Assembly: GCF_042477335.2 (NCBI RefSeq)
Contig: NC_091262.1
Span: forward strand, 69,798,001 to 69,862,000
Reading direction: 5' to 3'
Origin: Ovis canadensis
Taxonomy: Eukaryota; Chordata; Mammalia; Artiodactyla; Bovidae
DNA length: 64,000 nt
How positions within the stretch are numbered: the stretch's first letter is position 1; every line of letters starts with the position of its first letter. The notes below the pieces were generated by a model. The model did no database searches and was not told where the DNA came from. It saw only the letters and a program-made list of their open reading frames with translations. This document shows, piece after piece, positions 1 through 14,683 of this stretch. Both the position numbers and the translations under genes were made by a program.

Positions 1-860
1 TCCAACCGGCAGTTGGTCTCATGTGCTGCAAAAACAAAACCCTGCCTCTGGGAAGACGTGGGGTTGCATGGCCCGTGACCAGGTGTCCATAGCCCTGTCA
101 GCTCCATCCCTAGCAGCAGGTCAGGAGCACATGCTTTCTGCCTGGTGTGGAGAAAGGGAATTCAGGTGGACCTGAAGCTGCTGTCCTGCAGCCCCCACGC
201 CCCACTTCCAGCCCCAGACAGGCTGACTTGGGAGCCGCTGCCCTGGAGCCCGGGGGCCCAGCACCCTGCTGCAGGGCTCCACTCTCCCAGGCCTGAGAAA
301 GCATTTTATCCTCTTCCTGCTGTTCCCTCCGGGCAGGGGACCTAGCAACTGCCACCCACAGCCCCCCGAGCCTCTCGGGCTTGTCCCCTCTCCCCTCTGC
401 CCCAGCTTTGGTCCAGGCTTCCACGACCTGTCCTGACTCCCCAACTCCCTCCTGAAGCCAACCCACTCTCAATATGAGTGTCAAAAGAGTTCTCTTTTTT
501 TAAACTTTCCTCTTTCAAAAGGCTATAAACACTCCCAAGTCTCTCTGGGATGAAGTTCAAATTCGTGAGCCTGGCATCCGCCCTTGGGAACCTCCCTACC
601 TTTGGAGCCTCACCCATCACCACTCCCCACCGAAGCCCCAACCTCCAGCCACTCAGAGGTGACTTGCTCAGCCCTCAGGCTGCTCTGTGCCTTCCTGGTT
701 TTGCAAGCGCTGTTGCTCCCCCAGGACACCCCCCATGCACCCCATTTTCTGCCAGACTAGCTCCGTGCCCATCCTTCAGCACTCAGGCCAAGCACCACCC
801 CGTTCGCAAAGCTCTCCTTAGGCACTGGCCTTCCCCTGGCTGGAGCACTCCTGCCCGTTT

Positions 861-917
861 CCTGTGACATTCGTGTCCTGTGACATCTGTGTCCTGTGAC
901 ATCCATGTCCTGTGCAT
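861..917. repeat. 16-bp minisatellite, ~3.6 copies
   Basis: Unit cctgtgacat plus six variable bases, at 861, 877, 893 and a partial copy at 909. It lies in CCDC88C intron 3. Confidence 0.85.
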
Positions 918-1155
918 GGGTGTTCCAGCGGCTGGTTTGCCTGGCTTGTCTCCCACCCCGCTAGACACGAGCCTCTCAGGCATGGAGATCGGCCTTAAGA
1001 AGGAAGAGGAGGAGCAGACACAAGAACCGGGGGACTCCTGGAGGGGAACACCCACCTCTCTGGGCCACCAGCGTTTCCATGTCCCATGTTTCATCACCCG
1101 ATACCAGAAAGAACAGGGGACAGGAAGGGAGAGGAAGGAAAGAGGAAAGGAGGAG

Positions 1156-1200
1156 CCCCCGCAGACCACCGCCCTCCCCCGCAGACCACCGCCCTCCCCC
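1156..1200. repeat. 20-bp tandem duplication
   Basis: Two identical units starting gcagaccacc at 1161 and 1181, with a partial copy on the left. It lies in CCDC88C intron 3. Confidence 0.9.
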
Positions 1201-1659
1201 GCCTCACTTCCCAACATGGTTTGGAAGTGTCTCCCTTAAACTTTAGACTGAGAGCAAACATTCACAGGGAAGTCAGTCATCTCCTGGGTCGAGCCCATGG
1301 CAGACAAAGGCTCTCAGCTCCGAAAGGGGGCTGGGGTGCTGGGACCCCTCTGATGAAGGCCTCCCAGGCTTGGGGCTGGACCGCCTGGCCTCACCACTGC
1401 ATTTGGTCACCATGTCACAGCCCTGCTGGAGACTCCAAGCCAGCATCCAGTGACACACCAACAAGGCAGTTTGCCCAGATGTCCGGTATAAATAATCTCA
1501 GACCTCCATTCGCACGGCAGAGAAACAGAAATCTTCAGCATTCAGCAGCAACACAGAACGCAGCATTTTTCATGGGTGAAGGACACAAAGGGGCAATTCA
1601 GCAAAGAAAAACAAAAGGCCCATAAAGAAGGCAATTTTGGCAATAAGTAGCAAAAGTCC

Positions 1660-1935
1660 TCAAAATATTCATGCCCTCTGACCTGGGAATTCCATGCTAG
1701 GAATTTATCCTAAGGACATAAAAACAGTTGTTGAAAGATTTATGGACCAAGGCTGTTCGTGGTGGTAATATTTATAATTCTAAGACAGAAATAACTCAGT
1801 ATCAATGAGAGTGGGAGAGCCACATGACGAAGTGCCATGTAGACACTAAGATGCATTTATGAAAGAACGTGGGAAAGGCTATGAGGAAATGCTCACTGCA
1901 CAGCAACGGAAAAGAAAGGTTTCGTACAATCCACA
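1660..1935 (+). repeat. Old L1 3' fragment (L1M type)
   Basis: The text resembles the conserved region near the end of L1 ORF2 (an 'aggaatttatcctaag' motif, then an A-rich, degraded stretch). The borders are vague and the copy is old. Confidence 0.5.
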
Positions 1936-2194
1936 CCTTGAAACACACATAGGCACAGACACAAAGTTAGAAAGAATAAATATCAAAATGGTATGCCTAG
2001 GTGGTAAGATAGTGGGCAGATTTAATTTTCTTTGCATTTCCCAGTCTGCAATCAGAAAACATAATCAAAAAAATTACCTTTAATTTCCTCAAATCATAGA
2101 GATAAGCTACATCAAGAATACCCACCTTCTAATAAGAAAAAATGCAAAAGAAAAAAAAACCATCTCACAGCCTTTCTCTTTTAAGAGTGGAGAG

Positions 2195-2745
2195 TCTGTC
2201 ATACAGAGTAAAATGAATCAGGAAGAGAAAAACAAATATCATATATTAGCGCATGTATGTGGAATCTAGAAACACGGTATAGATGAGCCTATTTGCAGGG
2301 CAGGAATAGAGATGCAGATGTAGGGAACAGACCTGTGGGTAAGGGCAGGAAAGGGAGGGCGTGACGCACGGACATATACACGCTAGGGCTTCCCTGGGGC
2401 TCGGCAGGAAAGAATCTGCCTGCAACGCAGAAGACCCAGGCTGGATCCCTGGGTCGGGACAATCCCCTGGAGGAGGAAACGGCAACCCACTCCAGTATTC
2501 TTGCCTGGGAAATCCCATGGATAGAGGAGACTGTTCATGGGGTCACAGAGTTGGACCATGTGTAAGATAGATAGCTAGTGGGAAACTGCTGTATAGCAGA
2601 GGGCTCAGCTTGGTGCTCTGTGATGACCTCTGTGATGAGTGGCGAGAGGGAAGTGGGTGGGAGGGAGGTTCAAGAGGAAGGGGATATAGGTATACTTGTA
2701 GCTGATTCACTTTTGTACAGGAGAAACTAACACAACATTCTGAAG
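2195..2745 (+). mobile_element. Ruminant L1 3' end, interrupted by a SINE
   Basis: Sense L1 3' sequence is seen at about 2195-2383 and resumes at about 2570-2745, including 'ctcagcttggtgctctgtg', typical of the artiodactyl L1 3' UTR. A Bov-tA SINE at about 2385-2570 splits it. It has no coding capacity. Confidence 0.75.
2385..2570 (+). mobile_element. Bov-tA SINE
   Basis: It has the tRNA-like head 'agggcttccctgg', a B-box-like stretch and the shared tail 'cccactccagtattcttgcc', ending near 'gtcacagagttgg'. It is inserted in an L1 3' end. Confidence 0.85.
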
Positions 2746-2748
2746 CAT

Positions 2749-3455
2749 TGAGAGTGAAAAAGCTGGCTTAAAACTCAACATTCAAAAAACTAAGATCATG
2801 GCATCTGGTCCCATCACTTCATGGCAAATAGATGGGGAAACAACAGAAACAGTGACAGACTTTTTCTTGAGCTCCAAAATCACGGAAGATGGTGATTGCA
2901 GCCATGAAATTAAAAGACGCTTGCTCCTTGGAAGAAAAGCTATGACCAACCTAGACAGCTTATTAAAAAGCAGAGACATTACTTTGCCAACAAAGGTCCA
3001 TATAGTCAAAACTAAGGTTTTTCCAATAGTCATGTATGGATGTGAGCATTGGACCATAAAGAAGGCTGACCACCGAGGAATTGATGCTTTTGAACTGTGG
3101 TGTTGGAAAAGACTCTTGAGAGTCCCTTGGACTGCAAGGAGATCCAACCAGTCCATCCTAAAGGAAATCAGTCCTGAATATTCACTGGAAGGACTGATGC
3201 TGAAGCTCAAGCTCCAATACTTCGGTCACCTGATGCGAAGAGATGACTCATCGGAAAAGACCTTGATGCTGGGAAAGACTGAGAGCAAGAGGAAAAGGGG
3301 TGGCAGAGGATGGGATGTCTCGATGGCATTACCGACTCCAGGGACATGAGTTTGAGCAAGCTCAGCAGATGGTGAAGGACAGGGAAGCCTGGTGTGCTGC
3401 CGTCCATGGGGTCACAAAGAGCCAGACACAACTGAGTGACTGAACAACAACAAAT
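2749..3455 (+). mobile_element. BovB (RTE) LINE, 3' fragment
   Basis: The plus strand encodes a nearly intact stretch of the C-terminal part of BovB ORF2 (KLNIQK/ASGPITSWQ, HEIKRRLLLGRKAMTNLD, then MYGCEHWT). It ends in the usual 'actgagtgactgaacaac' terminus. It is 5'-truncated, with frame breaks after about 3345, and is not active. It lies in CCDC88C intron 3, sense to plus and so antisense to the gene. Confidence 0.92.
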
Positions 3456-4964
3456 ACTCCAATAATAAAATAGAGCGGAGAAAGCAATTTCTCCCTTGCA
3501 AATTCAATACACTATTATTCATAAAGCAGATTCCCCTGGTACCTGTAGACAGGGCGTGAGCAGAGTTAAGTTCCCTTGAACACTGTCTCTATCCACCAAA
3601 GCACATCACATCTACCTAAAGAGACTTCACTTTATCTAAAAAGCCTCCAGACCACATGAGTTAGAGTTCACTTTGTTCCCACCAACAGTGTCAAATATAC
3701 ATTTCCTTCTATTTTTACTTTTGATGAAAGTCTTTCATGTTTTCAAACTGTGCACATTTCTAAAGATAATTCTAGCAGTCAGCCCATGCTTATCTACTAC
3801 AAATACCACAGAAAACCAACAGATCCCCGAAGTAAGGTGGAGTGGGCAAGAGGTACAGGCAGTAATATGGAGGTTTAATCTGAATATGTGACACAAAATC
3901 CTATGCACACACACAGAGAAATTAACCACAGGAATTACCTCCAGGGAGGCAGGTAAGAGATAACTGGATGAAGTAAGAGAAACATCGGGGACTTCAGTCA
4001 GAAAAAACCTCTTAGAAGAAAGGTCTGAGGCAAATATGAAAAATATTCACATATGTTCATATTTATTTTGAGCAGATACACAGGTGTTCCTTAAAACCAT
4101 TTGTACTGTTTCATTTTTAATCTTTTCAAAGCAATGAAGGAAAAAAGAGATTACAGAAGATATCACAACCCTGGACTGTTGCTTCTGTGACAAAGGCCAA
4201 TATTGTGGGTCGGTTCTGGCCTTCCAGCCACGTGACAGACCAGAAGTCAGAAGAGCCAAGTTCCAAGAACTCACAATAAGAACTTCCTCGAGGTGATCTG
4301 AAACTCTAAAATCTCTGGCCCCCATGCAACTGTGGAATCTCAGAACCATAAGGGCCCACCCTCTTCTGGACAGATGAACGCTCACAGCAGGAAAGCCTTA
4401 ACGTCCCAGTGCTCGGCCAGCGAGGGGAGGTGCTCGGAGCAGCTCGGCCAGTTCCCCATTTCGGAGTCAGCCCTGCGGGTGGGTCCCCACGTTCACCCGA
4501 GGGTGTGCATTTCAGGATCGACAGCCACATGGGACACAACAGTGAAGTCGTACATCGTTCATCTCCACCAGCACTCGCTGAACTCGTCCGCGCCGCGCTG
4601 TGGAGTACTTCCCACTTGCAGAAAGCCAAAGAAACCTCAGAAATTTCACGTGACAATTAGGCCCCGGGTGTCGTGAGAAGGCGCTGGCTCACAGGTGTCC
4701 AGGGCACAGGAGGGCCGTGGATACCACGCACAACCCCCAGAGGATAAACACGCATCAGCCATCTGCCGCACCAGGGATTTCTGCATCTGCTACTGGCTGT
4801 GTTTTCCTACAGGTTCTGTGATCAAACGAACGTGCACTCGACATCCACACTCAAGGCTCTGGATGTGACAAACGAACCATCCTATACATCCAAATTTCAA
4901 CCTAAAAGGACTCAGACGAAAGAGTTTGGCTGTTGAGTGTATCAAACAAGCCTCATGTGATGCT
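3456..4964. other. CCDC88C intron 3, no gene seen
   Basis: Mixed sequence without recognisable exons or strong repeats. Short frames here (up to 116 codons) lack family resemblance. Confidence 0.6.
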
Positions 4965-5095
4965 CTGAAGAAGGAAATGGCAACCCACTCCAGTATTCTT
5001 GCCTGGAAAATCCCATGGACAGAGAAGCCTGGCGGGCAATAGTCCATGGGGCGGCAAAGAGTCGGACACGACTTAACAACTAAACAATAAAACAA
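4965..5095 (+). mobile_element. Bov-tA-type SINE tail fragment
   Basis: Starts 'gaagaaggaaatggcaaccc' and ends 'gtcggacacgacttaacaac'. The tRNA-like head is missing. Confidence 0.85.
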
Positions 5096-5474
5096 CACAC
5101 GAGGCTGGGCTCAATGCCGACCAGCCCAGGGGCTCGAGGCAGCGTACGCATCTGATCCAGGCCCGCCTTCCTTCCAGGTCTCTCTGCAGCTGAACCATTT
5201 GCGGATGCTCATCCTGATCTGCCTCTCCTTCTCTAAAATTCAGAGACTGACCCAGGTGCTGTCCCCAAGGGCTTGTCCAACTCTGGCTTGCTAGCAACCC
5301 CCTCAATGACACCCGTTCCCCCTGGTCATCTTCTCATCACTGCAGCCTCTCCTCCACCTGTGCTGGGGCAGACGCGACGTGCCTCTGTTTTATGTGATGG
5401 ACAGGAGTCACCAAGTTCTCACTGAGCTCTCTCTGCCCCTGGAGGCCTGGCTGACGGGGCCTCTCCCTGACATC

Positions 5475-5660
5475 CCTAGAAAGGCTCTAAACCACTAAGT
5501 TCCACGAGCATGCATCAGAATCACCTGGAGGGCTTGTTAAGCTGCAGACTGCCACATCTCCACAGAAGGTCCGGGTAAGAGGCCTGACCTGCACCTCTAA
5601 CAAGTTCCCAGGTGACACGGATGCTGCTGGTCTGGGACCACACTGTGAGGACCACCTCTC
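5475..5660 (-). repeat. MER5A-like hAT DNA transposon
   Basis: It carries 'catcagaatcacctggaggg' and, 90-130 bp on, 'taacaagttcccaggtga' and 'ctgctggtctggg' in the order of a reversed MER5A consensus. It is an old non-autonomous element. Confidence 0.75.
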
Positions 5661-7212
5661 TGGCCCACTGACTGCCCCTCCTGTTGGAAGGATCATAAGA
5701 CTTAAAACAGCCTGGGAACTTCTGAAAAAGCAGATTCCAGGTGCCAACCCCAGAAGAGTCAGAGCAGCAGGTCAGAGGGAAGCCCCAGACACCGGAGGTC
5801 AGACTGAACCGGGCCACGCTGGTTCTCACTCACTGTCTGTCCTCTGTGCCAGAAGAAGGTCAAAGACCTTTTTGTGTCTCCGCAGGTTTTCGGGAACAAA
5901 ACTTGAGTTTCCTTGTGAAAGAAGCCCATGCTATTGACGAGAGGCCCCGTCCCTCCTGATTCTCCCTGCCCCATGTGGCTCAGAAAAGAAGGGGACAATC
6001 ACCGCTGGGCAAACAAGACCTGGGGCTGGATTCGGTGACCTCGCCGCGTCTACTGAAAAGCCATGGCGAGAGGAAGTCCCCGTCCCGGAAGGGGGACCTC
6101 CCACCCTCCCCAGGCACCCTGGCCAGAGTAAGAACCTCACTGGTCTCACGCCACCTCAAGCCCTCACAATCTGCAGGGCCTCTCGCAAAAGGGGACGCTG
6201 GGCAGTACTTCTTTTGCAAAATTTTCTTGAATGCCACTTGACAATAATAACCGATTATGTTTACGCTACAATTGTCAGGTGGGAGGGGGAAAAAGGCAGG
6301 ATATGCAATTGTGTTTAAGGCATGACTACCATGGAATAAAACACAAAAACTATTCATGCAAAAACTGGAAGGAAGCACTAAAAATGTTAATAGTGATTGT
6401 CTCTGGGTGCTGGGGTTCTGAGCGGTTCTTTTCTTCTTGCGACTTGTTTTCTAAGGGGTTGTTTATAAAGAACACATATTACTTACATGACCAGAACTAA
6501 GCTTTATTTTACAATAACTTGGAAGGAAAAAACAGCAGAACACTGCCCACACCTCAGCTGTGTCAGTGCAAAAGGGCAGGGTCCTGCCAGCTTCCTCCAA
6601 GTGCGCGGGGCTGTCCGAGGGGCAGGGACGGCTCACAGCCTTCAGCAAGCGCTTTCAGCAAACACTGCTCCGGGCTGGGGTTGAGGCTGTCCACGCACAC
6701 CAGCCCTGCCCTCAAAGAGCTAAGAGCTCAGAGACAGAACAAGGATGCAGGGTTCTTCTTTTCTACCTGTAAGTCCTTTGGGGCCCTGAGAACGGACTAG
6801 CGATCATCTCCTTAACAGAGACTGCTGCCCATCTTCTAGAACTCGGCTGAGTGACCCCAAGAGCAGCGAACTGCCTCCAAGTACTGGAGAGGGTCTCAAG
6901 CCCTTTGGCCAACCCACACTGGACTGTCAGAGCTGGCGGGCACCCCCGGCATGTGTGCTCCTGGGCCGGCAAGCCTGGAGAGCAGCACCTGCCAGGCCAA
7001 GCAGCCTGCAGTAAGTGCCCGAGCGCCGCAAGCTACACACAGACCCAGAAATCTCACCTCCATCCCAACCCTTCACCACGGCCATCAGGGAGGGCTACCA
7101 CCTTCCAGCCACACCTGGGGCTGGAGACACACCTGTCCAGAGCTGGGGATCTCATCTCCAACTGTTACGACCATCCACTTCCCCTGGCACTTGCACACAT
7201 CATCGAAAGCAC
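5661..7212. other. CCDC88C intron 3, no gene seen
   Basis: No exon of CCDC88C or another gene is recognised. About 6290-6500 has an A-rich, L1M-like look, but this is not firm. Confidence 0.55.
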
Positions 7213-7400
7213 AGGGTGAGTGCTAGGTCACTGCAGTCGTGTCCGACTCTGTGCGACCCTATGGACTGTAGCTCACCAGGCTCCTCTGTCCATGGGATTC
7301 TCCAGGCAAGAGTACTGGAGTGGGTTGCCATGCCCTTCTCCAGGGGATCTTCCCGACCCAGGGATCGAACCCACATCTTTTACATCTACTGCCCAACAGC
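7213..7400 (-). mobile_element. Bov-tA SINE, reverse
   Basis: Reverse orientation: 'gtcgtgtccgactctgtgcg' followed by 'ggcaagagtactggagtggg' and 'ggggatcttcccgaccc'. Confidence 0.88.
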
Positions 7401-9386
<1,986 letters not shown>

Positions 9387-9477
9387 TCAATATTATTGTT
9401 GTCCCCACTGCTGGTGGCGGCCATAAACGACCAAGTGTCAATGCAGACCCCAAAGTGACCCTGTATAAAAGCCAGCT

Positions 9478-9695
9478 TCTGTTGCTCAGTCTCCAAGTCG
9501 TGTCCGACTCTTTTGAGACTGTATAGCCTGGCAGGCCCCTCTGATCATGGGATTTCCCAGGCAAGAATACTGGAGCAGGTTGCCATTTCCTTCTCTAGGG
9601 GATCTTCCCAACCCAGGGATTGAACTCGTGTCTCCCAGCACTGGCAGGTGGATTTCTTTTTTTTTTTTTTTTTTACCACTGAGCCACCAATAACC
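9478..9695 (-). mobile_element. Bov-tA SINE, reverse, with internal poly(T)
   Basis: Starts 'tgttgctcagtctccaagtc' and ends 'accactgagccacc'. A run of about 19 T at 9656-9674 interrupts the head, an unusual internal expansion. It lies in CCDC88C intron 2. Confidence 0.88.
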
Positions 9696-9727
9696 TACCC
9701 CAAAATATATTTCAAGATTAAAGAGAA

Positions 9728-10015
9728 CAGGACTTCCCTGGTGGTACAGTGGATAGGAGTCTGCCTGTCAATGCAGGGGACACGGGTTCGATCCCCGTTC
9801 CGGGAAGATTCCACATGCCGCGGGCAACTAAAGCACCTGTGCCCCAACTCCTGAAGCCCGTGCACCTAGAGCCCCGTGCTCTGCAGCAAAAGTCAACATG
9901 TGAGAAGCCTGTGCACCCCAATGGAGGGCACCCCCTGCTCACTGCAACCAGAGAAAGGCCTCGTGCAGCAACAGAGACCCAGTGCAACCAGAAATAAACA
10001 AATATTGTTAAAAAA
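9728..10015 (+). mobile_element. CHR-type tRNA-derived SINE, near full length
   Basis: Head 'gacttccctggtggtacag', B box 'gggttcgatcccc', then the long CHR body with 'aaagcacctgtgcccc' and an A-rich tail near 9995-10015. It lies in CCDC88C intron 2. Confidence 0.8.
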
Positions 10016-11395
10016 TCGAGAGAGCTAACTTATTAAATAAATGATAAAAAAAGGATTAAAAGCTAAAAGCCAAACAAAGCAAACTATGTGAAATATCAAG
10101 AAAGGGGGGAAAATGGTACATTTTCTGACTTCATAAAAGTCAGTAAAATCATCAATGTTCCACTTCACATGGGTCTCCTGTGTGTGTCACCGAGTGTTCA
10201 TGCCTGTGATGGCTCAAAAAACCGCCACTGTGAGTCTGTGACACTATGTCGTGTATGCCACACCCTACGAGAAATGCTAAGAGACACAGATAATTGATGT
10301 GGGAAATCCCCAAAGTGTCATTTATTTTCCAAATTCAGGCAAAAGGCAGGTCTGGTTGTGATGAAATTAAAAATCTGAATCAAGTGATTTATAATATCAC
10401 TCATCTACATACAGGACATTTCTCGAAAATTCTCAGCGTTAACGATGTTTCCTATTTGGAGAACAGACTTGACAAGAATGGGTTTTCGCTCCCCCGCCCT
10501 CCACGTACCACACACTGCTTTCTTTTCCTAACAAAGTCCTCCTGCCCATTCGACTGTCCCAAGACACCATGAAGGATGTCTCATTCAAATAAGGGCTGTG
10601 TTCATGGTTTCATCTGTCATCCAAGCCCTGTGATGAGGGTGCTGAGCCTCCTGGGGGCTGGTGTGATGGAAGAGAAACAGGTCTCTTCCTCCTTTCTTGG
10701 TACCCACGCCCCTCGATGATGATAGTGTGAGCACAGGAAGGGGAATTTGGGGGAGTAAAGCAAATCAATCTCAGTGCCATTTGGCTCTTTCAAAGCCAAT
10801 AATTTATACAAGATTAACCAATAGAAAAAAAATCTACAAACCGAAATTATTTCAAATATCACTGCAGGCATAATTTCTTAATAACACAAGCTGTTTAAAA
10901 TTCAACCATTAAGTAAATATTTGATATAAACACTATGAGTCCCGACACTGTATTGCGTGTGTGCAAACCCCTTTATGAATCACGCAGCCATAATCAGCCA
11001 TGGATTTGATTCAATCATCCTGCCTCCCCTAAAACAGTCATATGAGCACGTTGGGGCAACCAGAAGACCTCTTTGCAACTGTCCCAACTTTTTTCCTGGG
11101 ACAACGTTTCTTACTGTCCCCACACAGTACAGAGTCCTGCCAAGCCATTTACATCTCTTCTGGAGCCATTCATTACTGAGAAAATAAAGGTTAACAGTTG
11201 CGTGGAAATTAATTTTAGCCACAGAGGAGGCATTCAGAATTTAAACTACAAAGGCATTTTAGCTACAGAAGTGTACCTAGCATGACAAAATAATTGATCT
11301 TAAGGGTGCAATTCTCCTCTTTTTACTATAGAGACCCGAAGAGATGAGAGGCAATTTCATAAAGTGAGGAATGTGCTTCTTAAAACAGGAGACCT
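10016..11395. other. CCDC88C intron 2, no gene seen
   Basis: AT-rich unique-looking intron sequence. No exon or strong repeat is recognised. Confidence 0.55.
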
Positions 11396-11635
11396 TAGGG
11401 CTTCCCCGGTGGCTCAGCGGTAAAGAACCCGCCTGTCACTGCAGGAGGCACAGGTTTGAACCCTAGGGAAGATCCCACACGCTGCAGGGCAATTAAAACC
11501 AAGCGCCACAACTACTGAGCCTGTGCCTTGGGGCCCAGGAGCTGAAACAAGAGAAGCTACTACAATGAGAAGCCTAACCATCACAACTAAGACCCAGCAC
11601 CATTAATAAATACATATTTTTAAAAAACAGAACTG
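11396..11635 (+). mobile_element. CHR-type SINE, diverged
   Basis: Head 'cttccccggtggctcagcgg', then 'gaagatcccacacgctgcag' and a body like the CHR SINE at 9728, ending A-rich near 11630. Confidence 0.75.
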
Positions 11636-11639
11636 AGAG

Positions 11640-12600
11640 AAGATGCAGGTCCCAGTTTCCATTAAGTCAGACCACCTGAAGAGTACCAGGAGCCAGAGGA
11701 CCTTAGCAAACACGCAGATGTTCACTGCACGGACAAGGGCGAAACACACACCCAAGGTCTGGGCCTGGAAAGCCATCAGGTGACGGGGGAGCCTCTGACC
11801 ATCTCCACTCTTGTTAACCTCCAGTTCTAGGAAGCAACAGCTAACGGAAACAACATTCCAAAAGCGCTCACGCTTAGTACATGAATAATTAGACTAATTA
11901 TCATGATCATTATATTAGCACTCCTTCCTGTAACTATGGCTCTCAAGGTAAAGAGAGATTAAGGAAATAAATCTAACAGCAGTCAACTCTGGTTAAGAAA
12001 GGCCTATCCCCACTTGGCCCAGCACTGCATAACCCTCTCCCGTCCTGGAGCAGGAAATGGGTCAGAAGCCACGGACTCTGGTCTGGAAACAGGGCCCAGG
12101 ATGGGCCAAAGTTCTCTAGCCCCCGTTAGGCTCATCTGCCAGGTGATCACAGGGCCCTTCCAGCCCTAAAACCCTACTGTTCTAGGAAGGCCAGGGCTGT
12201 ACTGGCCAACGTGGTTCTTGATCCCAGCAAGATCACAGAACTACTGCAAGACTGTCTCCCTGAAAGCCATCAAAAGCAACAAGGATCTTCTTTACATGAC
12301 AGTCCTAGAACAGAAAAGGCTGCCAGTCCCCGCCGGGACGTGTGGGGCGCAGAGGACAGGAGAGAGACACGGCGGCAAGGAAGTGTCTAGGAGCTCGTCC
12401 AAACTCGGAGACAAACAAGGCCAAAGTGCGGGGCCCTGCGGGCTTTCTTCTCGTTAAAAAAGAAAAAATCACTCTCCCTAAAATTTCAAAGAGACCTATA
12501 ATTTAGACTTATAGTAACCTTGCCTCCCTCCTTTGAGAAAAGGTCAGCCCTGAACTTTTCATCATATTCCAATGACTCCTAAATTTAAAAGTGAATCCAG
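11640..12600. other. CCDC88C intron 2, no gene seen
   Basis: Unique-looking intron sequence with no recognisable exon. Confidence 0.5.
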
Positions 12601-12642
12601 GGGAAAAAAAAAAAAAAACTGAACCAAGAAACCATGTTTGGG

Positions 12643-12768
12643 GACTTCCCTGGCAGTCCAGCGGTTAGGACTCCATGCTTCCAATGCAGGGTGCACAGGT
12701 TCAGTCCCTGGTCGGGGAACCAGGATCCCACATGCCACGTGGTGTGGCCAAAATATGTTAAAAATAAA
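12643..12768 (+). mobile_element. CHR-type SINE, short form
   Basis: 'gacttccctggcagtccag', a tRNA-like core with 'ggttcagtccctggtcgg', and an end at 'gtggtgtggccaaaa'. Confidence 0.85.
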
Positions 12769-12935
12769 GAAGAAATTATGTTTGAGACAGATGATAGAGA
12801 TACTGATAATCTATCATAGATTAAAAAAAAAGGTTGAGCCCAACTTTGTATAAAAATACATTAGGAAGATATAGGTATATACCACAGACGACATCTGGGA
12901 GACACCAGAATATTAATACTACTACCTTGACATGG

Positions 12936-13207
12936 CCAGAGAAGGCAATGGCACCCCACTCCAGTACTCTTGCCTGGAGAATCCCATGGACGGAGGAGCC
13001 TGGTAAGCTACAGTCCATGGGGTCGCTAAGAGTCGGACATGACTGAGCGACTTCACTTTCACTTTTCCCTGTCGTGCATTGGAGAAGGAAATGGCAACCC
13101 ACTCCAGTATTCTTGCCTGGAGAATCCCAGAGACGGGGGAGCCTGGTGGGCTGCTGTCTATGGGGCCGTACAGAGTCGGACACGACTGACGCGACTTAGC
13201 AGCAGCA
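12936..13207 (+). mobile_element. Bov-A2 SINE with target-site duplication
   Basis: Two Bov-A monomers joined by 'gcgacttcactttcac'. The element is flanked by ACCTTGACATGG at 12924-12935 and 13208-13219, a perfect 12-bp duplication, so this is a complete and fairly young insertion. Confidence 0.93.
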
Positions 13208-13262
13208 ACCTTGACATGGTAAAATTATAGGCAATGTTTGCTTTGCTCATCTATATGTTCCT

Positions 13263-13371
13263 CCTGGAGGAGGAAATGGCAATCCACTCCAGTAGTCCCA
13301 TAGACAGAGGAGGCTGGTGGGCTATGGCCCATGAGGTTGCAAAGAGGCAGACGTGACTGAGCATGCACACG
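13263..13371 (+). mobile_element. Bov-A monomer with target-site duplication
   Basis: A short Bov-A tail flanked by CATCTATATGTTCCT at 13248-13262 and 13372-13386 (15 bp, perfect). An internal gap in the 'ccactccagta...' core shows a small deletion. Confidence 0.9.
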
Positions 13372-13684
13372 CATCTATATGTTCCTACCTTCCTCCTACA
13401 AACATTAATTTTTTCATTTAACTTTTACAGAATCAAGGCCCCATGAAGAGTGTCACATGCTGCAGCCATGAAAGAATATCACTGAAGTTCATGAGTAAAA
13501 ACTCTTTTTGCCCCAAGACTTTAGCACCAACACAAACTCATTCAACTAACAAGTATCTGCCGCTTTATCCTCAGCTTTAATATCTGCAAAATGGGACCCT
13601 AACTCCTCTTCTGGCATTCTAAGGAAAAAACTTATCCTTCAAGTGCTTTTTATCTTTCTTTTCTCCTGAGAAAAGCACTTTTTA

Positions 13685-14150
13685 AAAGATTTATTTATTT
13701 TTAATTGGAGGATAATTGCTTTACAATGTTGTGTTGGTTTCTGCCATACAGCAACATGAATCAGCCGTAGGTATGCATATATCCCCTCCCTCATGAACCT
13801 CCCTCCCACCTCCCATCCTACCCCCTCCCTCTAGGTTGTCCCAGAGCACCAAGCTGAGCTCCCTGTGCGGTACAGCAAATTCCCACTGGCTATCTGTTTC
13901 ACATATGGTAATGTATGTGTGGCAATGCTACACTCTCAGTTCGCCCCAACCTTTCCTTTGCTTACATAAGGTAATGTGTATTTTCAATGCTGCTCTCTCA
14001 ATTCATCGCACTCTCTCCTCCCCGCCCCACCCGGCTCCCGCTGTGTCCCACGAGTCCGTTATCTATGTCTGTGTCTCTATTGCTGCCCCACATAGAGGGT
14101 CATCAGAACCATTTTTCTAGATTCCATATATATGCATTAATATACAATAC
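13685..14150 (-). mobile_element. Ruminant L1 3' end, reverse
   Basis: Reverse of the artiodactyl L1 3' UTR: 'tttttaattggaggataatt', 'tctgccatacagcaacatga', 'cctccctctaggttgtc', 'tgcattaatatac'. It is 5'-truncated and non-coding. Confidence 0.88.
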
Positions 14151-14469
14151 TCCAAATGCTTTTTAGAAGCTTAGGAAACTCTTCCATTGGCCTGCGGATA
14201 TTTCCAACTTCTGAATAATGAATATATTATTCGTAATTCTGCAGCTAGCACAAGGGGTTAGAAAGGAGTCTGAACAAAGCAAATAGTATTGGATTTAACG
14301 TAGGCCTTGCCTAGCTACAAGCTTTCAGTTCCAGTTTCCAACTGCATTCAACAGCCACTGCGTCAATGCAGGTGTCCACCTTCATGTGGACAGATGCACA
14401 CCAGCATACGCATGTGTCCACACACACAAAGCCAGCTTCAGGCCTAACAATAAAGATGACTGACATGAT

Positions 14470-14660
14470 TCACATTTGTTGGGCATTTCCTATACATGCA
14501 TAATCATATTTAATCTTCCCTAAATCTATAAAATACCATCCCGCTTATTACAGATCAGGAAATTGAGGCTTAGACAGTTTAAGTAATTTGCCCAACGTAA
14601 CAGAACCAGTATAGCAGAGGGAAGATTTGAATTTGTCTGCCTGATGCTAGAGTCAGAGCT
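14470..14660 (-). repeat. MIR SINE
   Basis: MIR order in reverse: 'catatttaatcttcc', 'cagatcaggaaattgaggct', 'gtaatttgcccaa'. An ancient mammalian SINE. Confidence 0.75.
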
Positions 14661-14683
14661 CTCTTTTTCTGAGTATTTTCTTT

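Noticed and set aside
2798..3349. 183-codon frame in CCDC88C intron 3
   Set aside because: BovB ORF2 C-terminal fragment.
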